Shown: in pieces, positions 17,549-28,004 of the stretch | How positions within the stretch are numbered: the stretch's first letter is position 1 | Layout of the letters: each line of letters starts with the position of its first letter | Source: Turbatrix aceti | Taxonomy: Eukaryota > Nematoda > Chromadorea > Rhabditida > Panagrolaimidae | Length of the DNA stretch: 64,000 nucleotides | NCBI GenBank assembly: GCA_963969345.1 | Contig: OZ017769.1 | Coordinates: forward strand, 9,985,725-10,049,724 | Direction: 5' to 3' | Program-made: the position numbers and the translations under genes | The notes under the pieces: model-generated | The model's database searches: none | What the model was told of the DNA's origin: nothing | What the model saw: the letters and a program-made list of their open reading frames with translations, nothing else

Positions 17549-18145
17549 GGCGAAGATGACACGGAAAAAAACAACTTGTGTGTTTTACTGACACAACTCG
17601 AAGAAAACTGTCTCTTTTAAGCCTTTCCACCTGCACAGAAGGGTATATGTATCAAAGCACATACCCGGGGAAAGGGTTGTGATAAGGGACCTGTTGACCT
17701 GGCTTGATAAATTCCCCGCACGCATTGGCTGTCTCAGAGTGTCAACTGATTACGTGACTCGTGAAAGATTTGAACGTAATTGAAGAATGTTGGTGTAAAT
17801 AAAATTCCACTTTTTACTGATATAATATTTATAAGCTGCACACTTGACTGCTCAAACGGAATGTTTAAAAATATCACGTTTGGAACAATGAATTTGATGT
17901 TCCAAAATTCAAACTTCGGATATCCGTTGGACGGTTTTTTAGATGCTTCGGATAAACAATCATGTTATAAACTTGACGGTACAAAAACAGCAAACTTACA
18001 AGAAAACCCAAAAAACTTGTTTAACCATTAAAAAATTTAATTTTTTCCAAAGATACATAAAATGTTTAGTATTTTTTGATATGTATTTATTTCATATTTA
18101 TATAGGAACCAACCAGCCACCACGTAAATTCAAAAAAGTCAGTTT
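17549..18145. other. Intergenic region between Cys-rich copy 2 and lectin A
   Basis: It contains the likely promoter of copy 2 (just above 17,548) and the 3' flank of lectin A. A short frame at 17,780-18,031 has no supporting features. An inverted pair TTTGGAACA/TGTTCCAAA at 17,878-17,906 is the only structure noticed. Confidence 0.4.
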
Positions 18146-19706
18146 TCATGCAAGAACAAACGCCATAAGAAAGAAGAACAAGGCAGAAAAGCGAGTCATC
18201 GTTGCGTCGTCATCATCATCATAATTATAATCCTCTACGAAATCAGCGGGGTCTTGTTGTTTTCTCCCAAATTGCAGTCCTTCTTTTCCCGGATCCACAA
18301 CCGGTGTGTAGACAAAACGATGCACACACATTTGTGATGACTCGAAAAGATTGTAATCGACTGGACACTTGTCACCATCAGGCCTTATCGCTAGAGTGAC
18401 TTCGCAGAGCACCGGCTTATCAGTCCAACACTCGGGATAATCTTCAAATTGATTATCGCGCAGACCGACTGCCATTAGATATTCGGGTATGTCACTATGA
18501 TCGGTCCCGGTATGATATTTTCCATCAAAAACGTCTCCGTTTGGATAGTAAAATGTGAAGCTTTTTCCATAGGAGCCTTGTAAGACTTCATCACATCTAG
18601 CATGAATGCCGATATACACCATTGGGGCTAATTTTGCTGCAAAAACAAACATTCAAAATTTTATCAAAGTTTAAAAAAACTTACCCATTGCTTCGCGTTC
18701 ATCATCAAAACGAGGACTGGCAGGTAACGCACTAGAATGAGCTCCTTTGCACCATTCATTCACTGTGCAGCGATGAAGATCGACCGTCGTATTATAAAGC
18801 TTGAGGCACTTTTTCCCGGAAGTAAAGTTGTACAACATAAATTCGGGAGGACACGCATCGTGGATATAAGGTGGTGGGAGTTCGGTTTTCGGATATGGTA
18901 CAGATGCAATTTCACAGATGACATTTGTTGTGCTCTCCGTGGAGAAATGAGCTCCATTATTGTCTACAAAAGTCAAAGACTTTGATGAAAATTTGAACAA
19001 AAAAGACCACTTACCGATCTGAAGATAAGTTGACGGAGTGACACTTAAATCATTGAAAGAGACATTTAATATCCGAGTGTTAAAATCCCTGAGCTGCCCC
19101 TCATGTGACGCACTTATGCCAGTCAAATAACGAAAATTCTTAGATACAACTGATTCTAAAAAACAAAAAAAAAATGCACATTTAATCAAGGTGTTGCATC
19201 GCGCTCCCGAGCGCGGGCGGAGCGGAATGATTCGAAAGCGGGCGCTCAACGTAGCTTCCGTGCTCATCCAAAAAGTTGGGCGGTCGCTCACGAGAGCGGC
19301 CGCTATTCAAATTCATTGAGCGGCCCGGCCCGCTCAAGTCCGTGAGCGAGCCGCCCGCGCGAGCATTCGCGATGCAACACCTTGCATTTAATTGGACCGG
19401 GAACAAAATAGACAAAAGCAACTTACTAATGTTATCAAATTCCTTCTGCGACTGTGGAACAGCGGGGTAGGCATCACGGTGGAGTCCTTTGCACGCGTGA
19501 ACCAAACTGCTCATCGATAGGCTATCGTTACGATACATTATGTAGCAATTGGTGGATAGATCAGATTTCACAAAGCCGACAAACATTAGACCGTCAAACG
19601 TCGTATTTTGCGGACAGTCGGGTCCATGCCAAACGGCAGCGGTCGGGGCAAAGCCAAAAGACAGGAGGACAAAGGCGTACAAAAACGCCGAGCCAAAAAC
19701 GCGCAT
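18146..19706 (-). CDS. Secreted GPI-tailed C-type lectin-like protein with two lectin domains (lectin A)
   Basis: Four exons join in frame: 19,706-19,427, 19,155-19,015, 18,963-18,685 and 18,636-18,146. They give 396 residues. The protein starts with a signal peptide (about residues 1-25). The first lectin-like domain spans exons 1-2, with paired Cys and a typical NCYIMY...AC..L...AYPAVPQSQKEFDNI layout. A second begins in exon 3 (ACPPEFMLYN...KKCLKLYN...WCKGAH...LPASPRFDDE) and ends in exon 4. A short acidic stalk (DYNYDDDDD) leads to a hydrophobic C-terminus, MTRFSALFFFLMAFVLA, typical of a GPI-anchor signal. Related genes at 23,775 and 26,954 have only one lectin domain, so this one arose by domain duplication or fusion. 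Ligand unknown; nematode CLEC proteins of this kind often act in the gut or on the cuticle. Intron 1 carries a hAT-like MITE. Confidence 0.75.
19179..19392. mobile_element. 198-bp hAT-type MITE in intron 1 of lectin A, 8-bp target duplication CATTTAAT
   Basis: The unit 19,187-19,384 begins CAAGGTGTTGCATCGCG and ends CGCGATGCAACACCTTG, a perfect inverted pair. It is flanked on both sides by CATTTAAT (19,179-19,186 and 19,385-19,392). An 8-bp duplication and CAAGG/CCTTG ends are the hallmark of hAT elements. The interior is very GC-rich with GAGCGGC-type words, unlike the surrounding intron. No coding capacity. The perfect ends and duplication mean a recent insertion. Confidence 0.92.
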
Positions 19707-19760
19707 GTCGATTTCAGAAAGAATTCGACAATGGTACTAGAAAAGCGCGCAATCGCAGAG

Positions 19761-19807
19761 CTTTTATAGACAAAGCCGATATTTGCATTTCGTTAAGAAA
19801 TTTGCAT
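19761..19807 (-). promoter_or_regulatory. Lectin A promoter: TATA box and two octamer (ATGCAAAT) sites
   Basis: In gene orientation, ATGCAAAT occurs twice (19,807-19,800 and 19,788-19,781), followed by TATAAAAG (19,768-19,761) about 55 bases before the ATG at 19,706. The other two lectin genes have the same order. ATGCAAAT is the classical POU-domain octamer. Confidence 0.6.
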
Positions 19808-20270
19808 TTTGTTTTTTTGGCTACGGTTACGTTGGTAGGTTCGTACAGAAATTTCGAGACAAAACACTGCTTGTTTTCTTAATTTTAATTCAGGCAGAAA
19901 GTCGCTGCCTGTTTTTTTTTTTGAAAATAGGCAAGTTTATTTTGGCTATTTTTGCGGCGATACATCATTTTAGCAAAACGACAATTTAGCGAATTCATAT
20001 AGGAAGAATAAATGAGAGATATTAGCCGTTATAAAATAGACCTACACTGAGAAAAAAATCATGCGTAAGAAAAATTTTGTCACGTTTTTGCAAGAAAAAA
20101 TCGCACGAAAACGCAAGAATCACATCCTTGCTTATAATCGCAAGAAAAATCATGCGTTTTAGACCGGTTTGGCGCATGCTGTCTGGACTATCCTGCTTTC
20201 CATGGTCCCTCACTGGCTTTTTTTTCGTTCAGCACGTGCCGCACTCATGACGAGAGATTTTCTCGTTGCC

Positions 20271-21864
20271 CGAGCACGCTGGTCGAATTAGTGGCAAAAA
20301 AAAGGAATTTTGGGCCAAACTTGGAAATTTTTACTTTTTCAAGTTAGAATTGTAATTAGGATAATATTTGAAGCATTTTGATGGGTGTTACAGAATTGTG
20401 GAACAATTTTTGATCAAAATCGAGTAGGGTCCGGAAGAAAAAATCCACGGATCTTCAAAATATAGATAGAAAGCTGAAAATTTCAGTGTAGACTAAAAAC
20501 AAAATTTGCTTTCAAATGGCATACTCAGTTTTTTGATTGCGTGTCGATAAATGTTTGAAAAAACGGTTTTTTTCGGAAATTTGAAAAATTCGGAACTTTT
20601 TAGAACTTTGATCAAAAAATGAATATACCTAATCGAAAGCGCGGAGTCTTTTTTATCTAGAACCAAATTTTCAGATTTTTACCATATCTCATGGGCATAC
20701 GGTAACGATTCTCCCGAACCCTACTTGTTTAAGCGCCTGAGGCTATGAGGTAAAACACTGCAGAACAAAGTGAGATAGAGCATCTTGTTAGAAATTTTTC
20801 GGCCTACAAAATGATGTTACTTTCGAATTTTTATCTATTTTTTCGGCTTCATCAGATTAATTCGCGCATCATACACTCATTTTTGGTACCAATTTTCCGA
20901 AAATTGAAATCAAAAAAGTGGGGTATGGGGGAAAAATCGCCATAGGCTCAGTTGGAAAGCAATATTCCTGAAAATTTCAGTACCAGGGTATAAATGAATT
21001 CTCAGTTCAACGGTGATATCCATTTTATTCAATTTGGATCGAAAAGTTCCTAAAATTTCAAATTTCCGAAAAAAAAGCAGTTTTCGGAACTTTTTCGAAC
21101 ATTTAGGAACAAAATAATTAAATTTTTGAATTCTACAGGGTTTTTTACGTCTCGGGTCGAAATTCATGCTATAACACCCAAAAACTCGCACGTCGGCAAT
21201 TTTTCCCCCATACCCCACTTTTTTGATTTCAATTTTCGTAAAATTGATACCAAAAATGAGTGTATGTTGCGCGAATTAATCGAATTAATCGAAAAAATAG
21301 ACAAAAATTCGAAAGTAACATCATTTTGTAGGCCGAAAAATTTCTAACAAGATGCTCTATCTCACTTTGTTGTGCAGTGCTCTACCTCATAGCCTCAGGC
21401 GCTTAAACAAGTAGGGTTCGGGAGAATCGTTACCGTATGCCCATGAGATACGGTAAAAATTTGAAAATGTGGTTCTAGATAAAAAAGACTCCGCGCTTTC
21501 GATTAGGGATATTCATTTTTTGATCAAAGTTCTAAAACGTTCCGAATTTTTCAAATTTCCGAAAAAAACCGTATTTTCGAACATTTATCGAATCGATATA
21601 AAAAAACTGAGTAGGCCATTCGAACGAAAATTTTGTTTTTAGTCTGTACTGAAATTTTCAGCTTTCTATCAGTAATTTGAAGATCTGCGGATTTTTTCTT
21701 CCGAACCCTACTCGATTTTGATCAAAAATTGTCCGATTTTTTCAAAAAACGCACCAAAATGCTTGAAATATAATCACATTTACAAATCAAACACAAAAAA
21801 AGTAAAACAAATCGCAATTCGGCCCAAATTTTTTTTTTTGCAATTAATTCGACCAGCGCTCTCG
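20271..21864. repeat. 1.6-kb palindrome (arms about 670 bp, spacer about 250 bp)
   Basis: Left arm 20,271-20,942 and right arm 21,195-21,864 are reverse complements with scattered mismatches. Landmarks are CGCTGGTCGAATTA at the outer ends, GGTTCGGGAGAATCGTTACC in the middle and GTGGGGTATGGGGGAAAAAT at the inner ends. A transcript through it would fold into very long double-stranded RNA. Confidence 0.85.
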
Positions 21865-21884
21865 TTCAAAAGGGGGAGACACAG

Positions 21885-22740
21885 AGTTGTGCGACTTTTT
21901 CAATTTCGAGGAGTCTCAACGCGAATATTGCGATCGCTTTTGCAGCGAGCTCGTCATTGTCGCAGACTTTGCTCTTTTTTTGTTCGTGATATTTTTTGTC
22001 GATTGTTGTCATTGTTGTTTATTAGCGTGAATTGTTTTGCTTTTGTTTCAGATAACTCCGGCGACACCCTCCGAGCGAAATGATGTACCTGTGGACACAA
22101 CCTGTTAAAGTAGAAGGACATATCACACCCCTACTTCTAAACGACACAGGCGACGAGAACAAGACACCTCTCCCCCATCCAAATGGCAGGTAACAACAAC
22201 AAAGCAAGCTGTAACTCCATTCAACTGTGATACTGCTACCAACGTATGTTTTTGAGCTTTTCAAACATTTTTGGGCATCTTCCAGACAAAACCAACCAAG
22301 TTTTACCCTGATTTTTTACCCTTTTTCCGATTGTGCAATGAGTTTTTACTATTTGCTAGGTAGAATTGCGCTGCGATAAATGGGATGCCGAAACTGGCTT
22401 CACAATCGCAAAAGGAGTAAAAAAAAGGCTGAAAGGCAGTTGGCAAGCAATTTTGGGGAAGACATAAGTTTTAGGGTTTGATTTTTGTTCAGTAAGGCAT
22501 GAAGGCTTTCAGATTACCTCAAGAAACCTGCAGACGAGCCCGATTTTGTACCCGACGTAAGTTTTTTTGGAAGACTTGTGAACTGAGCTAACTGTTTGAA
22601 GTTTTTAGGTACAATCGACTGCGATCAGACGACACTATCCACCACCATTGTTTCCTGGTGCAAACGAAATGGTACCGCGGCAACATCAACCGCAACAGAC
22701 TCCTTCATAAAAGATTGACGACTTCACAGCAGAACAAATG
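21885..22740 (+). other. Spliced-looking segment of the composite element, copy 1
   Basis: This segment has clear counterparts in order at 30,340-31,000: GAGGAGTCTCAACGCGAAT, a TTTTGTTTCAG acceptor, a GTATGTTTTTGAGCTTTTC donor region, CCAACCAAGTTT, a second acceptor before GCGCTGCGA, and GGCTTCACAATCGCA. The exon-like pieces are the GC-richer parts. One frame around 22,370-22,430 (RCDKWDAETGFTIA) matches the other copy (RCDRWGAKNGFTIA), but both frames are short. It may be a remnant of a host gene captured by the transposon or a noncoding transcript. Confidence 0.5.
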
Positions 22741-23129
22741 GTGACACAGCCACCCGAATTGTCGGTATCCATTGATTTATGCATTTGATATTTTTTATGA
22801 CAGTATTGATTGTAATAAATATATGATAACGTATATGCCGTAGCAAGGGGAGGGGGGAAGGTCGATTTTTAGGTAAAAAAAACCCGAGGCACCCGCAGGG
22901 AAAATATTGGGGACGCTTTGCCAAGCAAAATTCGTGCTCTTTCTTGCGTCCAAAAACGCAAGATTTTTCTTGCGATTTCGGTCAATTTTTTGCAAGAATA
23001 GTTTGCGATTTTCTACGCCATCGCGCTCTTGCGATTTCGTATGATTTTTCTTGCGAAAACGTGACATTTTTTTTTCAGTGTACGCGCGAAAGCTCGTGGA
23101 GGCAGACGAGAACAGATGGACCCGACGAC

Positions 23130-23154
23130 TGACCTTGTGGATACCACAAGGTCA
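23130..23154. repeat. Perfect 11-bp hairpin
   Basis: TGACCTTGTGG and CCACAAGGTCA surround a 3-base ATA loop. It lies just outside the right end of the composite element and before a TAAA-tailed repeat. Confidence 0.6.
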
Positions 23155-23170
23155 ACAACCCGTGGCCGAA

Positions 23171-23250
23171 TTTATTTATTTATTTATTTATTTCACCATT
23201 ACTCAGTTGTTAGTTCACGAAACAAAGGGGTATTACCGGTGGCAAAATCT
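23171..23250 (-). repeat. TAAA-tailed retroposon fragment (copy 1)
   Basis: On the minus strand the order is body, then CTGAGTAATGGTGAAA, then (TAAA)n. Two further copies occur at 28,005-28,075 and 37,573-37,650, all in the same orientation. A (TAAA)n tail after a conserved 3' end is typical of SINEs or of LINE 3' ends. The body is short and diverged. Confidence 0.5.
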
Positions 23251-23774
23251 CAATTTTTTTTACCTGCAATGCGCACGCGCCCCCCCCCCCCCGTTTGCTA
23301 CTGTTGCGCGGGTTTAAGTGCACCTGCACCCCCGACCAGGGCTCCGCCCCCGCAGGATGCGCGCTCCCGTTCTCGCTCACTTGCGAGGCAGATTTGCCTG
23401 TTCCTTGTAAGACCTCCACGATGTTGCCAAAGTGTAGCGGTATTTCTGTGTCCTGTTTATTCCCGGAGAGACATGTACGACTCAACACTAGCCCGATCTT
23501 CGACTCCTAATGAGAGAGTGCGGGCGCCATCGCACGAGTAGTGCGGGGCGCAGCTACGGCGTATCGCGGTCTTAAGATCTGCGTAACACTACAATTGAAC
23601 TTTGTAATATTTTTGAAGTTCTCCCTGACGACACAATTCTGGCTTGAAACATTCGAAGTTGTAAAAAAACCTTTGTCGAAAATTCCGGCTCGGAATCGAA
23701 AATTCTATTAAATATACTCTATTTACATAAATTAACTATTTACATAAATTAATGAAATGCAAACAAGACAATGA
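23251..23774. other. Intergenic, GC-rich patch with a C run
   Basis: A run of about 15 C near 23,280 and a GC-rich stretch to about 23,560 are followed by the AT-rich 3' flank of lectin B. No gene is supported; open frames on both strands come from the GC bias. Confidence 0.4.
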
Positions 23775-24577
23775 TCATGCAAGAACAAACGCCATAAGAA
23801 AGAAGAGCATGACAGAGAAGCGGGTAGTCATGGCATCGCCATCTACACCTTCAGCCGCAGTTGCGTCGCTAGGTGGAGGATCCGTCACTGCGGCGGGCGT
23901 TGCATCAGTTGCATTTTCGGTTTCAGCTTCGGTTGTAACTTCAGTTGTAACTTCGGTTGCAGCTTCAGTTGTAACTACGGTCGTAGTTGGGGGAAAGACA
24001 TTAATTTGACAGACAAGATAAGGGTCCTTCGTCGTGCTGTAAGAGGCACCCTTTCTGGCTACAAGAATCAAAATTTACCATGAAAACATAAAAGAAAACT
24101 TACTGAAAATAAGTCCAGTTGATGGTTTAGGAGCTATCCCGAGATCAACAGTTATTGGAGCACCCTGAAAATTGACGACAGTGCCGTCCTCAGTCACAAA
24201 AACACCGGTCCAATACGTTGACTTGTCAGGAATTATCGATTCTAAAAAAACAGCGATAGTATTCGAGTCCAAAAAAAGAACAACTTACTGATGTTACTGA
24301 TATGTTCTTTTGTCTTTGGAACAGCGGGGTATGCGAACGGGTGGAGGTGTTTGCACCAGTGGAAAGCACCTGTGCGGTTGTACCCGACGGAGTTGTTGTG
24401 GAACAGTATGTAGCACCTTTTGGGATTTTCCTTCGGGAAGCCATGAAGATTGTGGTGGTAATACTTAACGCCAGATGGACAGCCAGGCCCATACCATGAT
24501 TTGCCCGCAGTGGGGGCGGTCGCAAGCAACAAGAAAAAAGCGAGAGCGTAAACATACGCTAAGCCGATAGCACGCAT
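23775..24577 (-). CDS. Secreted GPI-tailed C-type lectin-like protein with Thr-rich stalk (lectin B)
   Basis: Three exons join in frame: 24,577-24,289, 24,241-24,104 and 24,058-23,775. They give 236 residues. A signal peptide (about residues 1-25) precedes one lectin-like domain with CYILFHNNS, WCKHLHPFAYPAVPKTKEHI, TYWTGVFVTEDGTVV and a final LVCQI. A mucin-like stalk rich in Thr, Glu and Val repeats (TTEAATEVTTEV) follows, then a hydrophobic GPI-type tail ending FFLMAFVLA. The tail DNA is almost identical to that of lectins A and C. The stalk is much longer than in the relatives and probably O-glycosylated. Function inferred as carbohydrate or microbe binding at the cell surface; the calcium-binding EPN/QPD-type motif of true sugar binders is not seen. 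Confidence 0.78.
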
Positions 24578-24620
24578 GTCGAAGAATTCGTCAATGTTAC
24601 AAAGAATGCGTACAATCACG

Positions 24621-24662
24621 AAGCTTTTATTGACAATTTGGTGGTATATCGTAAATTTGCAT
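24621..24662 (-). promoter_or_regulatory. Lectin B promoter: octamer (ATGCAAAT) and ATAAAAGC box
   Basis: In gene orientation ATGCAAAT (24,662-24,655) is followed by CAATAAAAGCTT about 45-55 bases before the ATG at 24,577. The order and the downstream GATTG(T/C)ACGC words match lectins A and C. Only one octamer is present here. Confidence 0.55.
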
Positions 24663-25131
24663 TTTTTGAAAATATTAGTTGTCGAAAAATTACGTCCAAA
24701 GCCGTTTTCTGAATAGTAGCGTATTCAAGTTGGAAATTAAAAAAAAACATTTCCCCAAAGACTTGGATGGATTTTTGGTGTTCTCTCTCTTTGTTCGCAT
24801 GCCGTGTCATCAAATGGCTTTTATCAATCTTCTTATGCCCTAAGGTGAATAAAAACAACAATAGCTGGTCTTCAATGTCGCTTCTGAAATAGGGACGATG
24901 GAAATCGAAAAAATGCATCATTTATGAAAAAAAATTGCTGCAACCTCTAATTTTCCGCTTCGATCACCAAACGGGCCGTTTTTTCTCGGTTCCTCCAGCC
25001 CCCTTTGGCCCCCCTATATATTTTTTGGAAAAAATAGGCAACATTCACAAAAAAACAACATTTTGCCTATTTTCTTGCGATGCTAGCGGTCGCTTCCGTT
25101 CATAAGCTAGCGGAAGGTAACACCTTGAAAA

Positions 25132-26502
25132 TTAAGAGACAGTCCACGACAGGATTTAGGAACAAGGGGGAAACGAGAACAAGGCTTTTTTACACTTTCA
25201 AATGTTTTAAGCCAGAATTGTTCCCCACCCCTTGGAAGGTCTAAAACCGCAATACACAGATTTTTAAAAAAATCGGAATCTGTAGTTTTGGCTTCTGGAA
25301 GGTTTTGACACAAGTTGATGCCATGCGCTGCGTTCATGAGTAAAAAAGCTGAAAATTTTTTTAGGGGGGTTTTTAGGGAAGGGGAACACGGTGTCGTAGT
25401 CAGATTTTTTTTATCGTTACGGTAAGTGCCAATTTTAGGCTTACTTGTTTGGTTTTTTGGCCCCCAGAGGTTGGGTATTCAGATGTGCCTACGATGATAT
25501 ATCCTATCTTCTTCCCCGTGTTTTTACGCCTCGAATGATGTATAACACAAAATTTTAAAAGTTGGATAAAGTTGTCATTTTTGACGCGCACTCGAGTAAA
25601 AAGCGCGCGCACCGTCTCTTTTTCGCCTCGCTGGTCGAAAAAGTGATGCGCGCGCACGTAACAGGAGTCAAGTTTGAAAAATTGTCCTGAAGTCAGTTTT
25701 TGTTTTTAATGCTTGCGGTTACTTTGCTGGGTTTGGGCATGTCCCAAAGATTGTTTTCAGCCATTTTTCCTTTTTATCGATTAATTTTGAGCAGTGCTGC
25801 AGGCAACAAAAGAAACATGAACTTTCAAATGCCGTAACTGATCGGAAACTTATGCAATAAAGAGCACAAGATAGGATAAAACAATCTTTGGGACATGCCC
25901 AAACCCAGCAAAGTAACCGCAAGCAATAAAAACAAAAACTGACTTCAGGACAATTTTTCAAAGTTGACTCCTGTTACGTGCGCGCGCATCACTTTTTCGA
26001 CCAGCGAGGCGAAAAAGAGACGGTGCGCGCGCTTTTTACTCGAGTGCGCGTCAAAAATAGTCAAAAATGACAACTTTATCCAACTTTTAAAATTTTGTGT
26101 TATACATCATTCGAGGCGTAAAAACACGGGGAAGAAGATAGGATATATCATCGTAGGCACATCTAAATACCCAACCTGTGGTGGCCAAAAAACCAAACAA
26201 TTAAGCCTAAAATTGGCACTTACCGTAACGATTAAAAAAATCTGACTACGACACCGTGTTTCCCTTCCCTAAAAACCCCCCTAAAAAAATTTTCAGCTTT
26301 TTTACTCATGAACGCAGCGCATGGCATCAACTTGTGTCAAAACCTTCCAGAAGTCAAAACTACAGATTCCGATTTTTTTAAAAATCTGTGTATTGCGGTT
26401 TTAGACCTTCCTAGGGGTGGGGAACAATTCTGGCTCAAAACATTTGAAAGTGTAAAAAAGCCTTGTCCTCGGTCCGAAATCCTGTCGTGGACTGCCTCTT
26501 AA
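25132..26502. mobile_element. 1.36-kb foldback element flanked by TTAA
   Basis: The unit 25,136-26,498 begins GAGACAGTCCACGACAGGATTT and ends in its near-exact inverse (AATCCTGTCGTGGACTGCCTC). TTAA stands directly outside at 25,132-25,135 and 26,499-26,502. The two arms (about 25,136-25,757 and 25,878-26,498) are nearly identical inverted copies with a spacer of about 120 bp. TTAA targeting is typical of piggyBac and Kolobok elements. The GAGRCAG ends do not have the usual piggyBac CCC start, so the superfamily stays open. No transposase; apparent frames are mirror images in the two arms. Confidence 0.85.
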
Positions 26503-26644
26503 TGCGTTTTTGGATATATTTCTTGCGTGTACTTTTTTAAACGTAACAAAAAATATCCCCGGGAACTCCCACGGTGTCGGAGCACGCCGGGATCCGATAG
26601 GTGGGGGTCGCGTTGCCGTCGCTGATTTTTGTTGCAATGTTTCG

Positions 26645-26790
26645 CCCGCACTCGCAAGAGAAACACTAAAAGAGCACAACAGGAGTGGAAGACTTTTTTT
26701 AGCATAAATTTGAATAAAAATAAGGGGAGAAAATTCTTCCGTTCCTGTTGTGCTCCTCTAATGCTCCTTATGCGAATGCGCGCGAATGTC
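26645..26790. repeat. Imperfect hairpin upstream of lectin C
   Basis: AGAGCACAACAGGAGTGGAAG (about 26,669-26,690) pairs with CTTCCGTTCCTGTTGTGCTC (about 26,736-26,756), extended by weaker flanks (GCACTCGCAAGAG / GCATTCGCATAAG type). It is probably a decayed MITE. No target duplication assigned. Confidence 0.55.
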
Positions 26791-26851
26791 AGAGGTTGGA
26801 GAATAATTTTTTTTCATTTTTCAAACTACAATTATTTGATATTCGATATAC

Positions 26852-26900
26852 ATGCAAATTATTTCTGAAAAATGCAAATTTACGTTTTTGTATATGTAGC
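26852..26900 (+). promoter_or_regulatory. Lectin C promoter: two octamers (ATGCAAAT) and a TATA-like box
   Basis: ATGCAAAT occurs at 26,852-26,859 and 26,872-26,879. GTATATGTAG follows at about 26,890, about 55-60 bases before the ATG at 26,954. The spacing between octamers and the downstream CGCGATTGCACGCC words parallel lectin A. Confidence 0.6.
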
Positions 26901-26953
26901 CCCGCGATTGCACGCCTTCCTTGTACCGTTGTCGAATTCTTCGTGAAGTCGAC

Positions 26954-27719
26954 ATGAGTGTTATCGGTACAGCGCATTTTTGCGTTTTCGTTTTCGTCCT
27001 TCTGGCCCTGGCCTCCACTGCCAAAGCGGGTTGTCCGACAAACATTAAGTGGTATCATCACGTAATGCATGGCTTTCCAAACAACGATACTCCGGATGTA
27101 TGCTACATTCTGAACGATAACCATTTCGCGACCTTCCGGCAAAAAAACACTGCAAAAACTTGGTGCAATAATCTACAAACTAAAGATGTGGGTCTCGCTG
27201 TTCCAAAGACGTACGAGGATATCAGAAGGCTCCGTAAGTTGTTTTTGTACTTTAATACTATTTATCTAATGTTTTTTAGAGACTTTAATTGATGACAACG
27301 CAACGTATTGGACCGGTGTTTTTGTGCGCGATGACCGCACAGTCGTCGATTACAATGATAACCCAATAAATGTTGATTACGGATTACCTGCAGAACCAGC
27401 AACTGGGCTTATTCTCGGTAAGTTTCCTTTTATGTTTCTGTAGTTAATTTTTATCCTTGCAGAAAAGGCGAATTCCTATTACGGCCAGTCGAATAAAACT
27501 TATGTGGTCTGTGAAATTTGGATGGTGCCTAAACCAACCGATAAACCCGAAAAGGCAACGGCTGTGACGGATACCCCCTCTAACGACGAAAATGAGGCGC
27601 CCGTTGAAACGCAACGAGACCCATGGAATAGCGATGAAGAATATAGTTATGAAGACGACGCAACGATGATCCGCTTCTCTGCCTTGTTCTTCTTCCTTAT
27701 GGCGTTTGTTCTTGCATGA
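26954..27719 (+). CDS. Secreted GPI-tailed C-type lectin-like protein (lectin C)
   Basis: Three exons join in frame: 26,954-27,233, 27,280-27,417 and 27,463-27,719. They give 224 residues. A signal peptide (about residues 1-25) precedes one lectin-like domain (CPTNIKWYHHVMHGFP, CYILNDN, WCNNL, LAVPKTYEDI, TYWTGVFVRDDRTVV, YVVCEIWMV). The stalk is short, acidic and Pro/Thr-containing, and the tail MIRFSALFFFLMAFVLA is a GPI-type signal. Exon 2 has the same length (138 bp) and phase as exon 2 of lectin B, so the genes are duplicates. The gene is divergent from A and B in orientation. Membrane anchoring is inferred from the tail. Confidence 0.8.
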
Positions 27720-28004
27720 TAACTGTTTGCATTCCACTAATTTATGTAAGTAGTGACTACGAAGTATAATAAAAACTATGCTTTCTCGTTTTTTTGTCAC
27801 GTTTGAACAACAAATTTATTCAAAAAATCTGATTTTTGGTGTTGCAACGGTGATTTATTCTTCTTGGCATAGTAGTTTTCGACAATTTTTTTTCAGTTTC
27901 GAATTTTGAGAATGACCGGTAAGTTTGAACCAGAGTTGTCGACCGAGCTGAGCATCGAGCCGAGCATTTCGAGCAAGCGGGGTTCTCCGAGAGGGGAACA
28001 TTGT

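Larger units (their letters stand above)
20043..23082. mobile_element. Composite foldback DNA transposon, copy 1 (about 3.0 kb), TA target duplication
   Basis: The ends are CACTGAGAAAAAAAT (from 20,045) and TTTTTTTTTCAGTG (to 23,080), both next to TA, which suggests a TA target duplication. Just inside each end lies a small array of a (T)CTTGCGATTTCG-type word in inverted orientation (20,085-20,160 and 22,945-23,060). Then come a 1.6-kb palindrome (20,271-21,864) and an intron-bearing-looking segment (21,885-22,740). The same order of parts occurs in the element at 29,150-31,634. No transposase frame is seen. Superfamily unassigned; TA duplication alone would fit Tc1/mariner-type and some others. 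Confidence 0.75.

Noticed and set aside
25107..26502. Mirror-image proteins (about 65-93 codons) in both arms of the TTAA element
   Set aside because: Identical frames appear because the arms are inverted copies; they have no domain and stop early.
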